A DNA stretch of 64,000 bases from Agelaius tricolor (GCA_023055355.1 JALJCS010000035.1:1612001-1676000), one strand, 5' to 3'. Shown: positions 40,761 to 52,049, counted from the stretch's first letter. Notes: a model not told the origin generated them from the letters alone. Numbers and translations are program-made.

Positions 40761-43314
40761 ATTAACAGATTAAGGGAATCCTCTATCTCAGTAGGACCAG
40801 ATTTGGGGGTGATCTGCACCCTCTGACCCCTTCACAGCCCTTCCCTGTTTGCTGGGGAAGCTGCTGTGCTGCTCCTGCCCAGCCCTGAGCCTTCCCTCAG
40901 GGTGAACAGCACATTTTGACCCTGTGGGCAGGAGGCTGGAGGTGATCTGCTGCAGGCACCTGGGGCCAGCCCTGCTTGTTGGCAGATCCCATCTCCAGGC
41001 TGCTCCTTCCCCACTCCTGCAGCAGCCACAGGAGCGTTCAGAGCTCCTGCTGAGGGGACATGGTGCCAGAGCCAGCTGGGGCAGCCTGGTGCTGACAGCA
41101 AGGTGAGAGAACTGGAAGGGCTGGAGAGAAGAAATTTAGGCAGGAAAATGTAAGATCTCCGTGAAGGTAGGAAAGAAAACAGGAGAGAGGAGGAGGGAAG
41201 CAGCAAACTCCAGTAAGTACAAAATCTATCTTAAGTTTCCTTGGGTGTGTGATACGGATCTTGGCAATGCTGTGTGTGCTGTCCTTGGCTGAAAAAACAT
41301 CCTCCTGTCCTAGCTGGGAATGAGGTGGCTCCAAAGGGGCAACTCCTGCTGCATCCCCGAATTACAGGGGAATTACTGAGCTGAACCAGAGTGGCTGGGG
41401 AGAGCAGACCCTGGTGCCTGGCTGGGTGCAGCAGGAAAAGCTGAGTTTTGCTCAAACTCGTTTAAATCAGTGCAGGAACTCCAAGCCTGGAGCGGTTTGA
41501 AACATGGCATGTCGTGCTGAGCTAAACAGCAGTGAAAGGTGCAGTCTACACAGCCCTTCAGGGTGTTTATTGCTGCAGGCAGAGGGATTGCTCAGGGGCT
41601 GCAGGCACAGCAAAGGTCAATCATTAATTATTGAACAGATGGGACAGTTTCGCCTGCATCTTCCTAGAATTTGACTGTGGCCAGGTGGGGACTGTCTTGA
41701 ATCTGTCTGTGATCTGCACTGAGTGGCTGTCACTGAATAATTCTTGACCCCTGAAGCATTTGCTTGCTGTAAATGCCTGAGGAATCCAAGCCTGTGCCCC
41801 CTGACAGAGCTCCAGGTAGGTCCTTGCTCTCTGTCTGCTCCCCCAGGCTGGGAGGGAAGCAGAGGATTTCAGGTCTCAGACAGGATGTGTGTGATACACC
41901 CTCACAGAGAGAAGTTTAAATATTATAGTTCAGTCCAGCAGCTGCACTGGGCATGTTTAAGCTCAGAGATCACCTTTCTTAATTATTCCTGGTAGTGGTG
42001 TCCCTGTTCTGGCTCATTGAAGGAAAGCAAGTGAGAAATGGGTAGGAGTAGGGTACTGGGGTAGATGTGGATCTGCTTGAACATCTCAGTGGGCATCAGG
42101 GAGCGCTTAGGAGGACATTCATGTGCCAAGAACAATCCCAATACTGTGGTGTTCCTGGTCAAAATCACACATGTTTGTTATTCTGACTATCAGGACAAAC
42201 TCCAGCTGGAAGATGGAAGAGCTTTCCAGGAAAGAAGGATCATCACAGGATGGGCAGAGGGCTGGCAAGCACAGCTCTGGGTGCAGGCCTGACCTGGGCA
42301 CACCCAGTGTGCTCTCAATGGCACTTTGGAGAACTGTGTTTTGACAGCTTTAATTCCTCTGATCTCATCTTACACAAAATGTCCTGGGTTTTGGCATCAG
42401 CATCACCCTTTTCAAAATGACTGGTACCTCTGAAGTAAACCAAATGTGAGTCTAGGGCAATTATAAATTAAATTTAACGTTCAAGATTGAAGTGTGGCTT
42501 GTTGTTAATGACAAGCAAGTGAGAAATAATCTTTGTGGTTCAGGTCACTCAACACTTCTCATCTCAAGGGCCTCTTTCCATTTGTCAATAACTTTGATGA
42601 ATGCCCAGAACCAGGAGCCCTCATGCCATGGATCTGTCTTGTCCTGGATTTGTTTATAACATCACACTGAAACCAGTGCAGTTGCATCAGGGAGGGAGAT
42701 TAGAGAAAATCAGTTGGTTTTTCCCATTTTTTCCACAATTCTTACAACTTTCACATTGAGAAGCCCCAGCCCATGCAGGCTGTGGATCTGCACATGACAT
42801 TTGGCAGAGGTGGTGGTGTGTATGTCAGGATGTGCCTCCTGCTATCCTAGAGAAAAGATGCCCAAATTTGGGAACATGAAAAGTGTTTGAAAAGCCCTGG
42901 TTCACACAGCCTCAATGGGAGCTAGCTGGAGTTTAGCACCTAAAACCTTGCAAGCATTTGTCTGCTTGGCCATGCTGCAGCTCTGCTCTGTGGCTTGTTC
43001 TGTGAGCCCTGCTGGGGACAGGCTCAGGGCAGGAGCAGAAAATGGATGTGGAGTCCTGGGAAACAACCCAGACTGTGGAGGGCAGAGGAAGAACACAGGA
43101 GAAGGATCCTGGGCTGGAAATGATCTCAGGAGCCCAGTGGGGACAGCAGTAAAACAATACGGGGATGGGTAGGGCTGGTGTGAGAATGAGTGATGCTGGT
43201 GAGAGGTAGAAAGGGAAAAAGGGACTGAATGCACTGGAGGCTGCAAGAGGCTGTTCCAGCTGTGCCACCCATCCCCTGAGCACAGACAGGGACTCAGCTA
43301 TTGTGTGAATATAG
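40761..43314. other. Unique sequence, no gene seen
   Basis: No LTR or CR1 recognised in this 2.5-kb stretch. AT-richer segments near 41610-41690 (CAATCATTAATTATTGAAC) and 42410-42760 may be conserved. A 201-codon minus-strand frame here is mostly the translation of the pentamer array that follows. Confidence 0.5.
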
Positions 43315-43443
43315 TGGGAGAGGAGAGGAGAGGAGAGGAGAGGAGAGGAGAGGAGAGGAGAGGAGAGGAGAGGAGAGGAGAGGAGAGGAGAGGAGAGGAG
43401 AGGAGAGGAGAGGAGAGGAGAGGAGAGGAGAGGAGAGGAGAGG
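43315..43443. repeat. Pure (GGAGA)n microsatellite, about 25 copies
   Basis: Uninterrupted GGAGA pentamers for 129 bases with no substitution visible. One strand is all purine and the other all pyrimidine. Confidence 0.98.
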
Positions 43444-43942
43444 GAGTGTGTCCCTTCCCTTCTGTGGGGATGAGCTGTCTGCAGAGATCTGTTATCAGAG
43501 GCTGGCAGCAGGAAAAGGGCTGAGATGTCATTCAGCACAGGGCTCCACAGCCCTCAGGGCCTTCCCTGGATCTGTCAGGGCTCCATCTCTTGCACAGCAC
43601 TCTGACAGGAGAGGTGAGACAGGCAGGAGCCCTCCTGAACAGCAGCCAGGTCAAACAGACACAGCAGAGGGCATGGAGGGCTGGGCTGTGGCTGCATGAG
43701 GGTGGCTGAGCCCTCAGGTAAGGATGGAAGAGCAGATGCTGCCCCTTGGCATCTCCAGAGCTCCCTGGCACTGCCAGGGCTCTCTCAGAGAGGAGAAGGA
43801 CCTGCTCTGTCCCCAGAGCTCGTGCCTGGGACAGTCTCAGTGGTGCTGGCAGGATGGGGCAGCCCAGGCTGCACTTTGCTCAGGGCAGCAGCAGCAGCAG
43901 CAGCAGCAGCACATCCCAACTCCTGCCAGAGCAGCTTCAGCA
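43444..43942. other. Unique sequence with a (CAG)8 run
   Basis: Unique GC-rich DNA with eight CAG triplets at 43886-43909. No coding frame with domain support contains the run. Confidence 0.6.
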
Positions 43943-44605
43943 CAGAGGTTCTCACGTGCTGGGTCATTTCCAGCTTGCAGCTCACCCAGATGTGAGTGGC
44001 ACAGAGGTTTTCTCATGTGCTGGGTGATTTCCAGCTTGCAGCTCACCCAGATGTGAGTGGCACAGAGGTTTTCTCATGTGCTGGGTGATTTCCAGCTTGC
44101 AGCTCACCCAGATGTAGGTGGCACAGAGGTTTTCTTTCATGTGCTGGGTGATTTCCAGCTTGCAGCTCACCCAGATGTGAATGGCACAGAGGTTTTCTCA
44201 TGCTGGGTCATTTCCAGCTTGCAGCTCAGCCTGATGTGGGTGGCATTGAGGTTTTCTCATGCTGGGTCATTTCCAGCTTGCAGCTCACCCAGATGTGAGT
44301 GGCACAGAGGTTTTCTCATGCTGGGTCATTTCCATCTTGCAGCTCACCCAGATGTAGGTGGCACAGAGGTTTTGTCATGCTGGGTCATTTCCAGCTTGCA
44401 GCTCAGCCAGATGTGAGTGGCACAGAGGTTTTCTCATGCTGGGTGATTTCCAGCTTGCAGCTCACCCAGATGTGGGTAACACAGAGGTTTTCTCATGCTG
44501 GGTCATTTCCAGCTTGCAGCTCACCCTGATGTGGGTAACACAGAGGTTTTCTTCCGTGTGCTGGGTCATTTCCAGCTTGCAGCTCACCCAGAGATGGGTG
44601 GCACT
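43943..44605. repeat. Minisatellite, 58-64-bp unit, 11 copies
   Basis: Unit built on CTGGGTCATTTCCAGCTTGC, AGCTCACCCAGATGTGAGTG and GCACAGAGGTTTTCTCAT. CCAGCTTGCAGCTCA (once CATCTTGCAGCTCA) recurs at 58-64-bp spacing eleven times from 43969 to 44571. Early units keep ATGTGCTGGG, later ones have ATGCTGGG. Forward frames of 119 and 84 codons come from it. Confidence 0.95.
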
Positions 44606-45420
44606 GAGGTGACCTGCAGGAGGCCCTTGGTTCCCCAGGCTCTCACACAAACACCAGTTTCCTCTTCCAGCTTCTAGAGGTGAACAGGTGAGAGGTGTCA
44701 GCTCTTCTCCACTCCTGTTTAGAAGCAGCTGAGCTGATTTTGCTGAGATATTAGCAATCCTAGGAAAACTTAACCCTGACATTTGATTCCTGGCTAAGCT
44801 GATAGCTTGCTAAAAGAAAAAAAAAAGAAACCCCAACACTATTAAAAAAATCTTATTTGCTTCTAAACACCAAAACTGCGCTATTAGCAGATGTTTGTTT
44901 TCTGCTTCTGTTTTTTATTTCCACAGAAATATTTGCAGAAAATCTTGTTAGGATATTTTCTTAGCATTTCAGCCAGTGCTATCACTGCTCCCTTCCCAGG
45001 GAGGGCTCTCACGGGAGGCACAGGGCAGCACTAATGAGGGGCTCGCTGTGCTCCACTGCCCACAGCACTCGTGCTCAATCTTCCCTTATATGTCAGTCCT
45101 CCCAGGGGCTCAGCCTTTCCCACCACTTCCATGAGCTTCACTCTTGGCCTCAAGGCCACCACACCCAGCTTGGACAGTCCTGTGTGGTGCCTGCAGTGAT
45201 GGAAATGCTGCAGTTCTGCACCAAAAGGTTACACAATGTCTGTGCTTCCCACCCTCCTGACCCTCATCTAGTCTGTGTGCTGGGTGGATTCCATCTCCAG
45301 CCTCAGGGCCCATCCTCAGTGGGCGTCTTTAGGTCCAAGCAGGGAGCAGATGTGCAAACCCAGGGCACTGGGAATATTTCTGTGTCTGCTCTGGGGTGCC
45401 CTGACCCCCAGGGCAGCACT
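44606..45420. other. Unique sequence, no gene seen
   Basis: AT-rich between 44740 and 44960, GC-rich afterwards. A 151-codon frame at 45034-45489 has no domain and runs into the LTR duplication. Confidence 0.5.
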
Positions 45421-46090
45421 GACTCTGACCCTCATTCATGGAGAAAGTTTCCCAAACTCCAGAATAGATTAGAATCAATAAAAGTGTAAAATAGATTATA
45501 GAGAGCAGTGTAGGTGAATCACTTGGTGAGAAATTGAGGTTTTGGGATTTTTAGTGTGTTGTGGATGTAGGTGGTGTTTTAGTATGTTGCACTGACTCTG
45601 ACCCTCATTCATGGAGAAAGTTTCCTAAACTCCAGAATAGACTGGAACCCACAAAAGTGTGCAATAGATTATAGAGAGCAGTGTAGGTGAATCACTTGGT
45701 GAGAAATTGAGGTTTTGGGGTTTTTAATGTGCTGTGGATGGCAGCAAGATGGAGGGCACAGGGTGTCATCCTGGGCTTCTTCTTCTTCAGGCTTCTTCTT
45801 CCTTCTTCTCCATGGGTTTGGGTGCATTTTGTAATTGAGCAGAAAAGTCCTCATTGGGGGGTCTTTGGGATCAGATATTGGGTTAAAAGGGAAAATTATC
45901 TAGGTGTCAGTTCTTAATTGGATAGTTTAGTCTTAAAAGACCTTGTACCCAGAGACTGTGGCCATTTTGTGCCTTGCTGCCGAACTCATGGTCGTGAGGC
46001 TGTTTCACTGATAAGAAATAATCAACACCTGAGTCCCAACAGGAAATCCTGTCTGAAGTGCCTTCAATCCAGGCCCAGAGAAACCAATAA
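45421..46090 (+). mobile_element. LTR of the fourth ERV family (sense) with a 173-bp internal duplication
   Basis: The segment GACTCTGACCCTCATTCATG at 45421 recurs at 45594, and about 155 bp align between the copies, ending near GGTTTTGGGGTTTTTA. Downstream landmarks match 31.3-31.55 kb: GGGATCAGATATTGGGTTAA, CTTAAAAGACCTTGTA, AATAATCAACACCTGAGTCC and TCAATCCAGGCCCAGAG. The poly(A) signal is changed to AATAATC here. The 5' limit is unknown. Confidence 0.65.
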
Positions 46091-47649
46091 TGCTGTGATT
46101 CCTGCTGTCCCCCAGGGATGGGACAGCTCCCTGCACATCAGGATGGCGCAGCCTGGCTGTCCCAGCCCACACAGCCACAGCAAGGCAGAGGCTGAGATCA
46201 CCCTGCCTTCAGAAACCCTCAGCAGCTGCAGGACCCAGGAGCATTTCAGAGTGAGGGAAGCAGCAGGGAACAGGTCCTGGGAGAAGGCAGGAGGGGCAGG
46301 AGTTGTGAGGAGCCTCCTGAGAGGCAGTTTCACATTCACCTCAGATGGAGAGAAGCTCCTGGGAGAAGGGAGCACCATCTTCCCCATCCTGCTGGCCTCG
46401 TTTGGTTTCTGTTTTGGTGTTATTGAACAGAATAGCAAGAACAGTTGTTAATCTGTTCAGTACCAGGCTGAAGTGCTCCTGGTAAAGGCAGTGCAGGGCA
46501 CAGTGAGTGTGTGCAGCTGCCCCCAAGGGCAGGCTGGCTCTGCAAAGCCTGGGGACAGCGTGTGAGGCTGGGACTGTGGTCACACTGCCCAGCCTGTTGT
46601 TTGGTTACAGGCTGGCAGTCAGGGAAATGTGGCTACAGAGGGAAAAACAAACCTGGAAGAGCTGCAGGCTCCAATTCTGGGAGCCTTTTACAGCTTCCAT
46701 CCCTCTGCAATGCAGTGAGGGTGAGCAGAGCCCCCAGACCTTGGGGCAGTGGGGAAGAGGTGGATGAGGGGATCCTGCTCATCACCAAGGCACCCACTGC
46801 TCTTGGCCAGGGCTTTCCCTGCTTTCTCCAGGTCAGGTGCAAGATTGTGCAGCTGCAGTTTCCTCCTGGTTAATAAAAGATGCTGGGCAGGTCAACAAAA
46901 GCAAGTGCTGCTCAGTCCAGAAGGAAAATCAATAACAGAGGGAATGGTGGGGCTGAAGAATTCAGTGCTTTCTCTGCTTCAACTGCTCCTAGAGTGATTA
47001 ACTTTAATGAAGTGATTAATGCAATTAACTGACTACAAAGGGGGAGAAATGTGGATTGAATAAGAGAAGAATCAGTGTGAGAGTGCTTACATAAATGAAA
47101 TCCACTTATTTTCACCTCAGCTGGGTCTGCTGAAATTCTGCTGGACTTGTCTAGATCATTTGAGGAACTGGTGCCATCTCACAGCTCCTGGCAGCAACCC
47201 CTGAGAACAAGGCAGGGGCAGGATTTTGTCTGTCCCCAGGCAGGGAGAAAGGATGCAGATATGAGGGATAATCCAGATCCTTTGTCATCTCCCAGAGTGG
47301 CACAGCCCACCTGGGTGTTTCAGCAGGGTTTGGAAGTGTCTGAGCCTTTTTGTGCACACCCAGACATCCCAATGTCCCCTGTCTGCCCAGGGCTGGGAGC
47401 AGGCAGGCAGAGCCTTCACTGCTGGCCCACAGGATGCTGTAAATCTTGGGGAGCTGCTGCTGTGAAGCCCTTCACAGCACCCAGCCTGCTGTCTATTGAG
47501 AAAAGCCAATACCCTTCTGTCTGTCAGCTGGCACTTAACCACCGCTGTTATTCTAGATGAGTGAACACTTGTGTTATATTTTCCAATAGCAAAAACTGGG
47601 GTCAGCAGGGTGTCTGCTGTTTTAGCCAAATCCAGATGGGGTTTTCCTA
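46091..47649. other. Unique sequence, no gene seen
   Basis: No repeat or gene recognised. A homeodomain-site-rich spot lies at about 46995-47030 (AGTGATTAACTTTAATGAAG). Confidence 0.5.
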
Positions 47650-47960
47650 TAAACAAGTGCACACAGAATATTTATACAGGCGATGGCACCTGACGCCTTA
47701 ACACTTAGGCCATCCTATTGAGTAGCCACTCATACTATAAGTCACTTCAGTGCATTAAGTAAATATTTTAATATAGCCATGTCACTGTTTATTATATAAT
47801 GGCGGGGGCCCAAATCTTGCCTAATGCTTGGTTAAAAAGTCAGTTTACACCATCCTTTACAGTGAATCAAAGAATGCATAAACGGGGCTCTTTTGTTACT
47901 CAGAGCTCTGTTTACTTTACTTTTCTGTAAACCTTTCGAAACACTTGCTTATAAGAGCTG
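47650..47960. other. Candidate conserved non-coding element
   Basis: The clearest such block in the window: about 300 bp, AT-rich, no repeats, rich in words such as GAATATTTATACAGGCG, CACTCATACTATAAGTCAC, CATGTCACTGTTTATTATAT, GGTTAAAAAGTCAGTTTAC and TTACTTTTCTGTAAACC (forkhead-like TGTTTAC/GTAAACC). No coding frame covers it. Conservation is inferred, not shown. Confidence 0.3.
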
Positions 47961-49294
47961 ATAGAACCCAGATTTTCCCCAGGGGCTGAGGTGTTCATGA
48001 TGTCGGGAAGGTACAGCACAGAGTAATCAATGGAGTTTCCACTCAGCAGCCCCAGGCTCATCCCTCAATATCTGTCCCTAATTCTGGTGAAAACCACCTT
48101 GGGCTGGCACAGAGGCTGCCCAGCAGCTCCTGCACAGCACAGGCAGCTCTGGCACACCTGGGGCCAGGTGCAGGGCGCAGCCACACAGAGCAGCATCCTT
48201 GGAGCAGAGGTTCAGGGTGTCTGCCTTCTCCAGCTGAGGGACTGTGGGAGGTGGTGACCAGAGGCATGGATTAATTTCTTCTCTTTATTGCCTTTTTCCT
48301 TCTGGCCTTTTCAGTGTCCCACTGCCTGTCCCTGTGTACACCATTCTCTGCTTCCCTCTGCTGCTGAGTTCCTTGGGGTCAGGAGCCATGTGTGGATCTT
48401 ACCTAAGATCAGGGGTCACAGAAATCCCTGACAACATGAGCTACAGGCTGGGGACTTCAAAGCTCCATCACAGGTTCTGGCTCAGAAGGATTTGGGTGGA
48501 TCATGTGTTCCTCTCAGCCCTGCTCACTCTTCATTTCTCTGCACCCAACCCTAGTTCCACTTGTGGCAGGGAGAAGCCTGCCCTGAGCAGGACATGCATG
48601 ACTCTTGGGAGGCATTAAATAATGCAAGAATCCCCAGGACAGTCCCAGCTTGCCCTCAGCACTTCCTGTACCTCTCCCAGGACCCTGGGCCTCAGGACAG
48701 CAGCCAAAACCTCTGCAGCCAGGAGCTGGGGTGAGGTCAGGACATAGGAAAAGCCCAAAGCACCAGCCTGGCTTTGCCCTGCAGATTGTCCCAGGGAAAG
48801 AAAGGCTGCACAGGAAGGTGACAGGGACATTTGGGAAGGTTGTGCCTCCCTGTCCCAGCTGTCCATGTGCTTGGAAGGGGCTGTAAGTGCTCTGAGGGGG
48901 GTGTTTGGGATGACAGATTTCCCTGTAGAGGTTCCCAGCTGGTTAAGGGGGTTCAGCTGCACAGGGAATGGCACGAGCCATGTGCACACCCCAGGAGCTG
49001 ATGGCAGCAAAAAGGACCTGAGTGTCCTCCTGCTGTGGGTACCCCACCCTGACCCAAGGCTGTGGGCAGCAAGGTGAGCATCACACCTGGAGCAGCAGCC
49101 CCAGCACCTGCCATGGCCCCAGGGACAGAGATCATCACCCTGTCCTGCAGCTGGGCTGGGGAGGGCAGCAGTGCCAGTCCTGAGCCCCTGCAGCAGCCCC
49201 TGGCCCTGAGCCCACCCTCAGCTTCCTTGGCAGCAGAAAATTCAACACCCTCAGGGACCCTCCTGACCCCTGCCAGAAAAGCAGTCCCAGCACG
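47961..49294. other. Unique sequence, no gene seen
   Basis: No repeat or gene recognised; frames up to 131 codons on both strands overlap. Confidence 0.5.
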
Positions 49295-50072
49295 TGGGGA
49301 TGGGTGAGGATGGTTGGAGATGGTTGGGGATGGTTGAGGATGGGTGGGGATGGGTGAGGATGGGTGAGGATGGGTGAGGATGGTTGAGGATGGGTGAGGA
49401 TGGTTGAGGATGGGTGAGGATGGGTGAGGATGGGTGAGGATGGGTGAGGATGGGTGAGGATGGGTGAGAATGGGTGAGAATGGGAGAGGATGGTTGAGGA
49501 TGGGTGAGGATGGGTGAGGATGGTTGAGGATGGGTGAGGATGGGTGAGGATGGTTGAGGATGGGTGAGAATGGGTGAGAATGGGCAGGGATGGGTGAGGA
49601 TGGTTGAGGATGGGTGAGGATGGGAGAGGATGGGTGAGAATGGGTGGGGATGGGTGGGGATGGGTGGGGATGGGTGAGGATGGGCAGGGATGGGTGAGGA
49701 TGGGCGAGGATGGGTGAGGATGGGCAGGGATGGGTGAGGATGGGCGAGGATGGGCGGGGATGGGTGAGGATGGGTGAGATGGGAGAGGATGGGCGGGGAT
49801 GGGAGAGGATGGTGAGGATGGGTGGGGATGGGTGAGGATGGGTGGGGATGGGCGAGAATGGATGAGGATGGGTCAGGATGGGTCAGGATGGGCAGGGATG
49901 GGTGAGGATGGGCGAGGATGGGCAGGGATGGGTGAGGATGGCTGGGGATGGGCGAGGATGGGCGAGGATGGGTGAGGATGGGTGAGGATGGTAAGAATGG
50001 GTGGGGATGGGTGAGGATGGGTGAGGGTGGGAGAGGATGGGTGAGGATGCTTGAGGATGGGTGAGGATGGCC
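49295..50072. repeat. Minisatellite, 10-bp unit GATGGGTGAG, about 77 copies
   Basis: Decamer GATGGGTGAG with variants GATGGTTGAG, GATGGGCGAG, GATGGGCAGG, GATGGGTGGG and GATGGGAGAG. Register is constant over long stretches with two or three single-base losses (near 49779, 49811 and 49990). G-runs recur every 10 bp as GGGTGAGGATGGG, that is G3 with a 7-nt spacer. The minus strand has no stop codon through it, giving a 360-codon Ser/Pro/His-rich frame (49251-50333) that is not a gene. Confidence 0.95.
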
Positions 50073-50523
50073 TCTCCCCCTGTGCCCCCCTCCCCTGCCA
50101 TATGTGCACCCCAGCAGAGCAGTGGAGTGTGACTCCTGAATCCCCTGGCCCCTGTAAGATATTGTTCTCCATTTCCCCCAGGGCAGCCTTGTTCCATTGG
50201 ATAATTGCAAAGTATTTATCTGTGTCATATTAAGTCCCATTTGGGATAATTGTGAAATTGGCAGCCCTGGCCCTCCTTTGTTTAGACCAGGGTATAATTT
50301 GGTTAATGTTATTGGTTTTTTCAACTCTGCCACAAGAAGCAGGAAATTCAGATTCTATTATTTAGCAAGTAGCTCTGAGGAATGTCCTTTGGCAGCAGGG
50401 ACCTGCAGTGGGGCCACAGAGCTCCTCGAAGCCTTGCAGCATTTGGTGGGCACCTTGAGTCTCAGCCAGGCCACAAATCTCCATCCTTCCCTGATCCCTG
50501 TTCCTCCTCCCAGCCTGCTCTCC
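50073..50523. other. Unique sequence, no gene seen
   Basis: Nothing recognised. Confidence 0.5.
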
Positions 50524-50942
50524 TGCTGTATTTTCTGGGATTCTTGTCGTTGGAAGGAAGGAATGATGAATTTGACTCTATGATTTTAGAAGGTTAATTT
50601 TTTATTTTATTGTCTATATTATATAAATGAATACTAAACTATACTAAAGAATAGAGAAAGGATACAGAAAGAAGGCCAGAAACATACTAACGAAAATTTG
50701 TGACTTTATTTCTAGAGTCTGACACAGTTTGGCCCTTGCCTGGATAATAAGTAAAAACAATTCACATGAAACCAATGAAACAATCCCTGGCTGGATAAAC
50801 AATCTCCAAACCACATTCTAAAGCAGCAAAACACAGGAGAAGCAAATGAGGTAATATTGTTTTCCTTTTTCTCTGAGGCTTCTCAGCTTCCCAGGAGAGA
50901 AATCCCTGTGAAGGGATTTTTCCAGAAAATACAGCAGTGACA
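50524..50942 (-). mobile_element. Family A solo LTR (antisense) with exact target duplication
   Basis: TG at 50524 (TGCTGTATTTTCTGGG) and CA at 50942 bound the element, and CTCTCC occurs on both sides (50518-50523 and 50943-50948), an exact 6-bp target duplication. On the minus strand it starts TGTCACTGCTGTATTTTC. Inside are the AT tract and the usual GGAATGATGAATTTGACTC. No internal retroviral sequence, so it is a solo LTR. The 6-bp duplication is typical of class II (ERVK-like) retroviruses. Confidence 0.92.
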
Positions 50943-51260
50943 CTCTCCACTGTGCCACACCCCAGAGTGGCAAAACCAGCAATGGAGACACTTCACCACA
51001 GCCTGTGTGTCCTTTCCAAGCTCAGCTCCTGCAGAAAGGATATTCCACCAGGAATCTGGGTACTGGGTATCTGGCCTTGCCCATCTGGGGGACAGTGATT
51101 ATTTTCTCTTTCTGCCACCAATGCTGCTCACGAAGGAAGAGTTCTGTAAATCCTGTGCAGCTTTACTCTCTCCCCTGCTCGTTGCCCACACAGCCAGGGA
51201 ATGATTTATTGGGTGTTGTGGCTCATGGTCAGTGAAATAAGAGGGACCAGTCATGAGATT
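50943..51260. other. Unique spacer between inverted solo LTRs
   Basis: About 310 bp of unique DNA; nothing recognised. Confidence 0.55.
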
Positions 51261-51713
51261 TGTCACATTCATATTTTCTAGAAAAATCCCTTCGCCCAAG
51301 ATTTTTCTCCTGGGAAGATGAGAAGCCTCAGAGAAAACAAGAATTCTCTCATTTGCTTCTCCTGTGTTTTGCTCCTTTGGAATGTGTTTGGAGATGATTG
51401 TTTCATTGGATTCTGCTGTGAATTATTTTGACTCTTTGGCCAATCAGTGCCAAGCTGTGTTGGGACTCTAGAGAGAGTCACAAGTTTTCATTATTATCTA
51501 TTTAACCTTCTCTAAGTATCCTTTCTGTATTCTTTAGTATAGTTTAGTTTAGTATTCTTTAATATAATATAGTATCATAAAATAATAAATTAGCCCTCTG
51601 AGAACACGGAGTCAGATTCACCATTCCTGCCAGATTCACCATTCCTGCCAGATTCATCATTCCTGCCAGATTCATCATTCCTTCCTGCCACAAGAGTCCC
51701 TGCAAATACAACA
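51261..51713 (+). mobile_element. Family A solo LTR (sense) with exact target duplication
   Basis: Starts TGTCACATTCATATTTTC and ends GCAAATACAACA. The 6-bp GAGATT is present on both sides (51255-51260 and 51714-51719). In order it shows a CCAAT box (GGCCAATCAGTGCC), a TATTTAACC that may be the TATA element, the AT tract, and AATAATAAATTAGCCC as poly(A) signal. Near the 3' end an 18-bp unit containing CAGATTCACCATTCCTGC is present four times (about 51612-51686), a private expansion of this copy. This is the best-preserved member and defines the family's orientation. Confidence 0.93.
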
Positions 51714-51719
51714 GAGATT

Positions 51720-52049
51720 TTTAACTGGACCTGGACTCCCAGTTAATGCCAAGCCTTGCCTCTTGCAGCAACCCCACCTGTACTTACCTAAACATGGCCC
51801 TTTTTGGTCACAGGCCTGGTGCTTTGAGTCTGGGTGATCTTGCAGATAAATTGAGGCTGCAGGATATATTAAAATTTCCAGCCAGTAGGAGAGCAACGTT
51901 CTTGAGCAGCCTTCCCAACAGGAAGGCAGGGGCAAGGAGCCTGGGCTGTTTGTAGATGGAGCTTGATAAGTTAATGGAAGGGATTTCATGACATGACAGA
52001 AATGATCCTGGAGTGAAAAATTAAGTCATGGGATAATGGGCCTTGAATG
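51720..52049. other. Unique sequence, no gene seen
   Basis: Nothing recognised. Confidence 0.5.

Noticed and set aside
42933..43538. 201-codon minus-strand frame with Leu-Ser-Ser-Pro repeats
   Set aside because: The repeat comes from the pure GGAGA microsatellite.
43886..43912. (CAG)8 as a possible polyglutamine-coding exon
   Set aside because: Open in several frames by nature of the repeat; no flanking exon signals or recognisable protein. Similar CTG runs at 8.8, 32.2, 34.95 and 35.7 kb also lack genes.
49251..50333. 360-codon minus-strand frame rich in Ser, Pro and His
   Set aside because: About 260 of its codons are the 10-bp array read on the minus strand.
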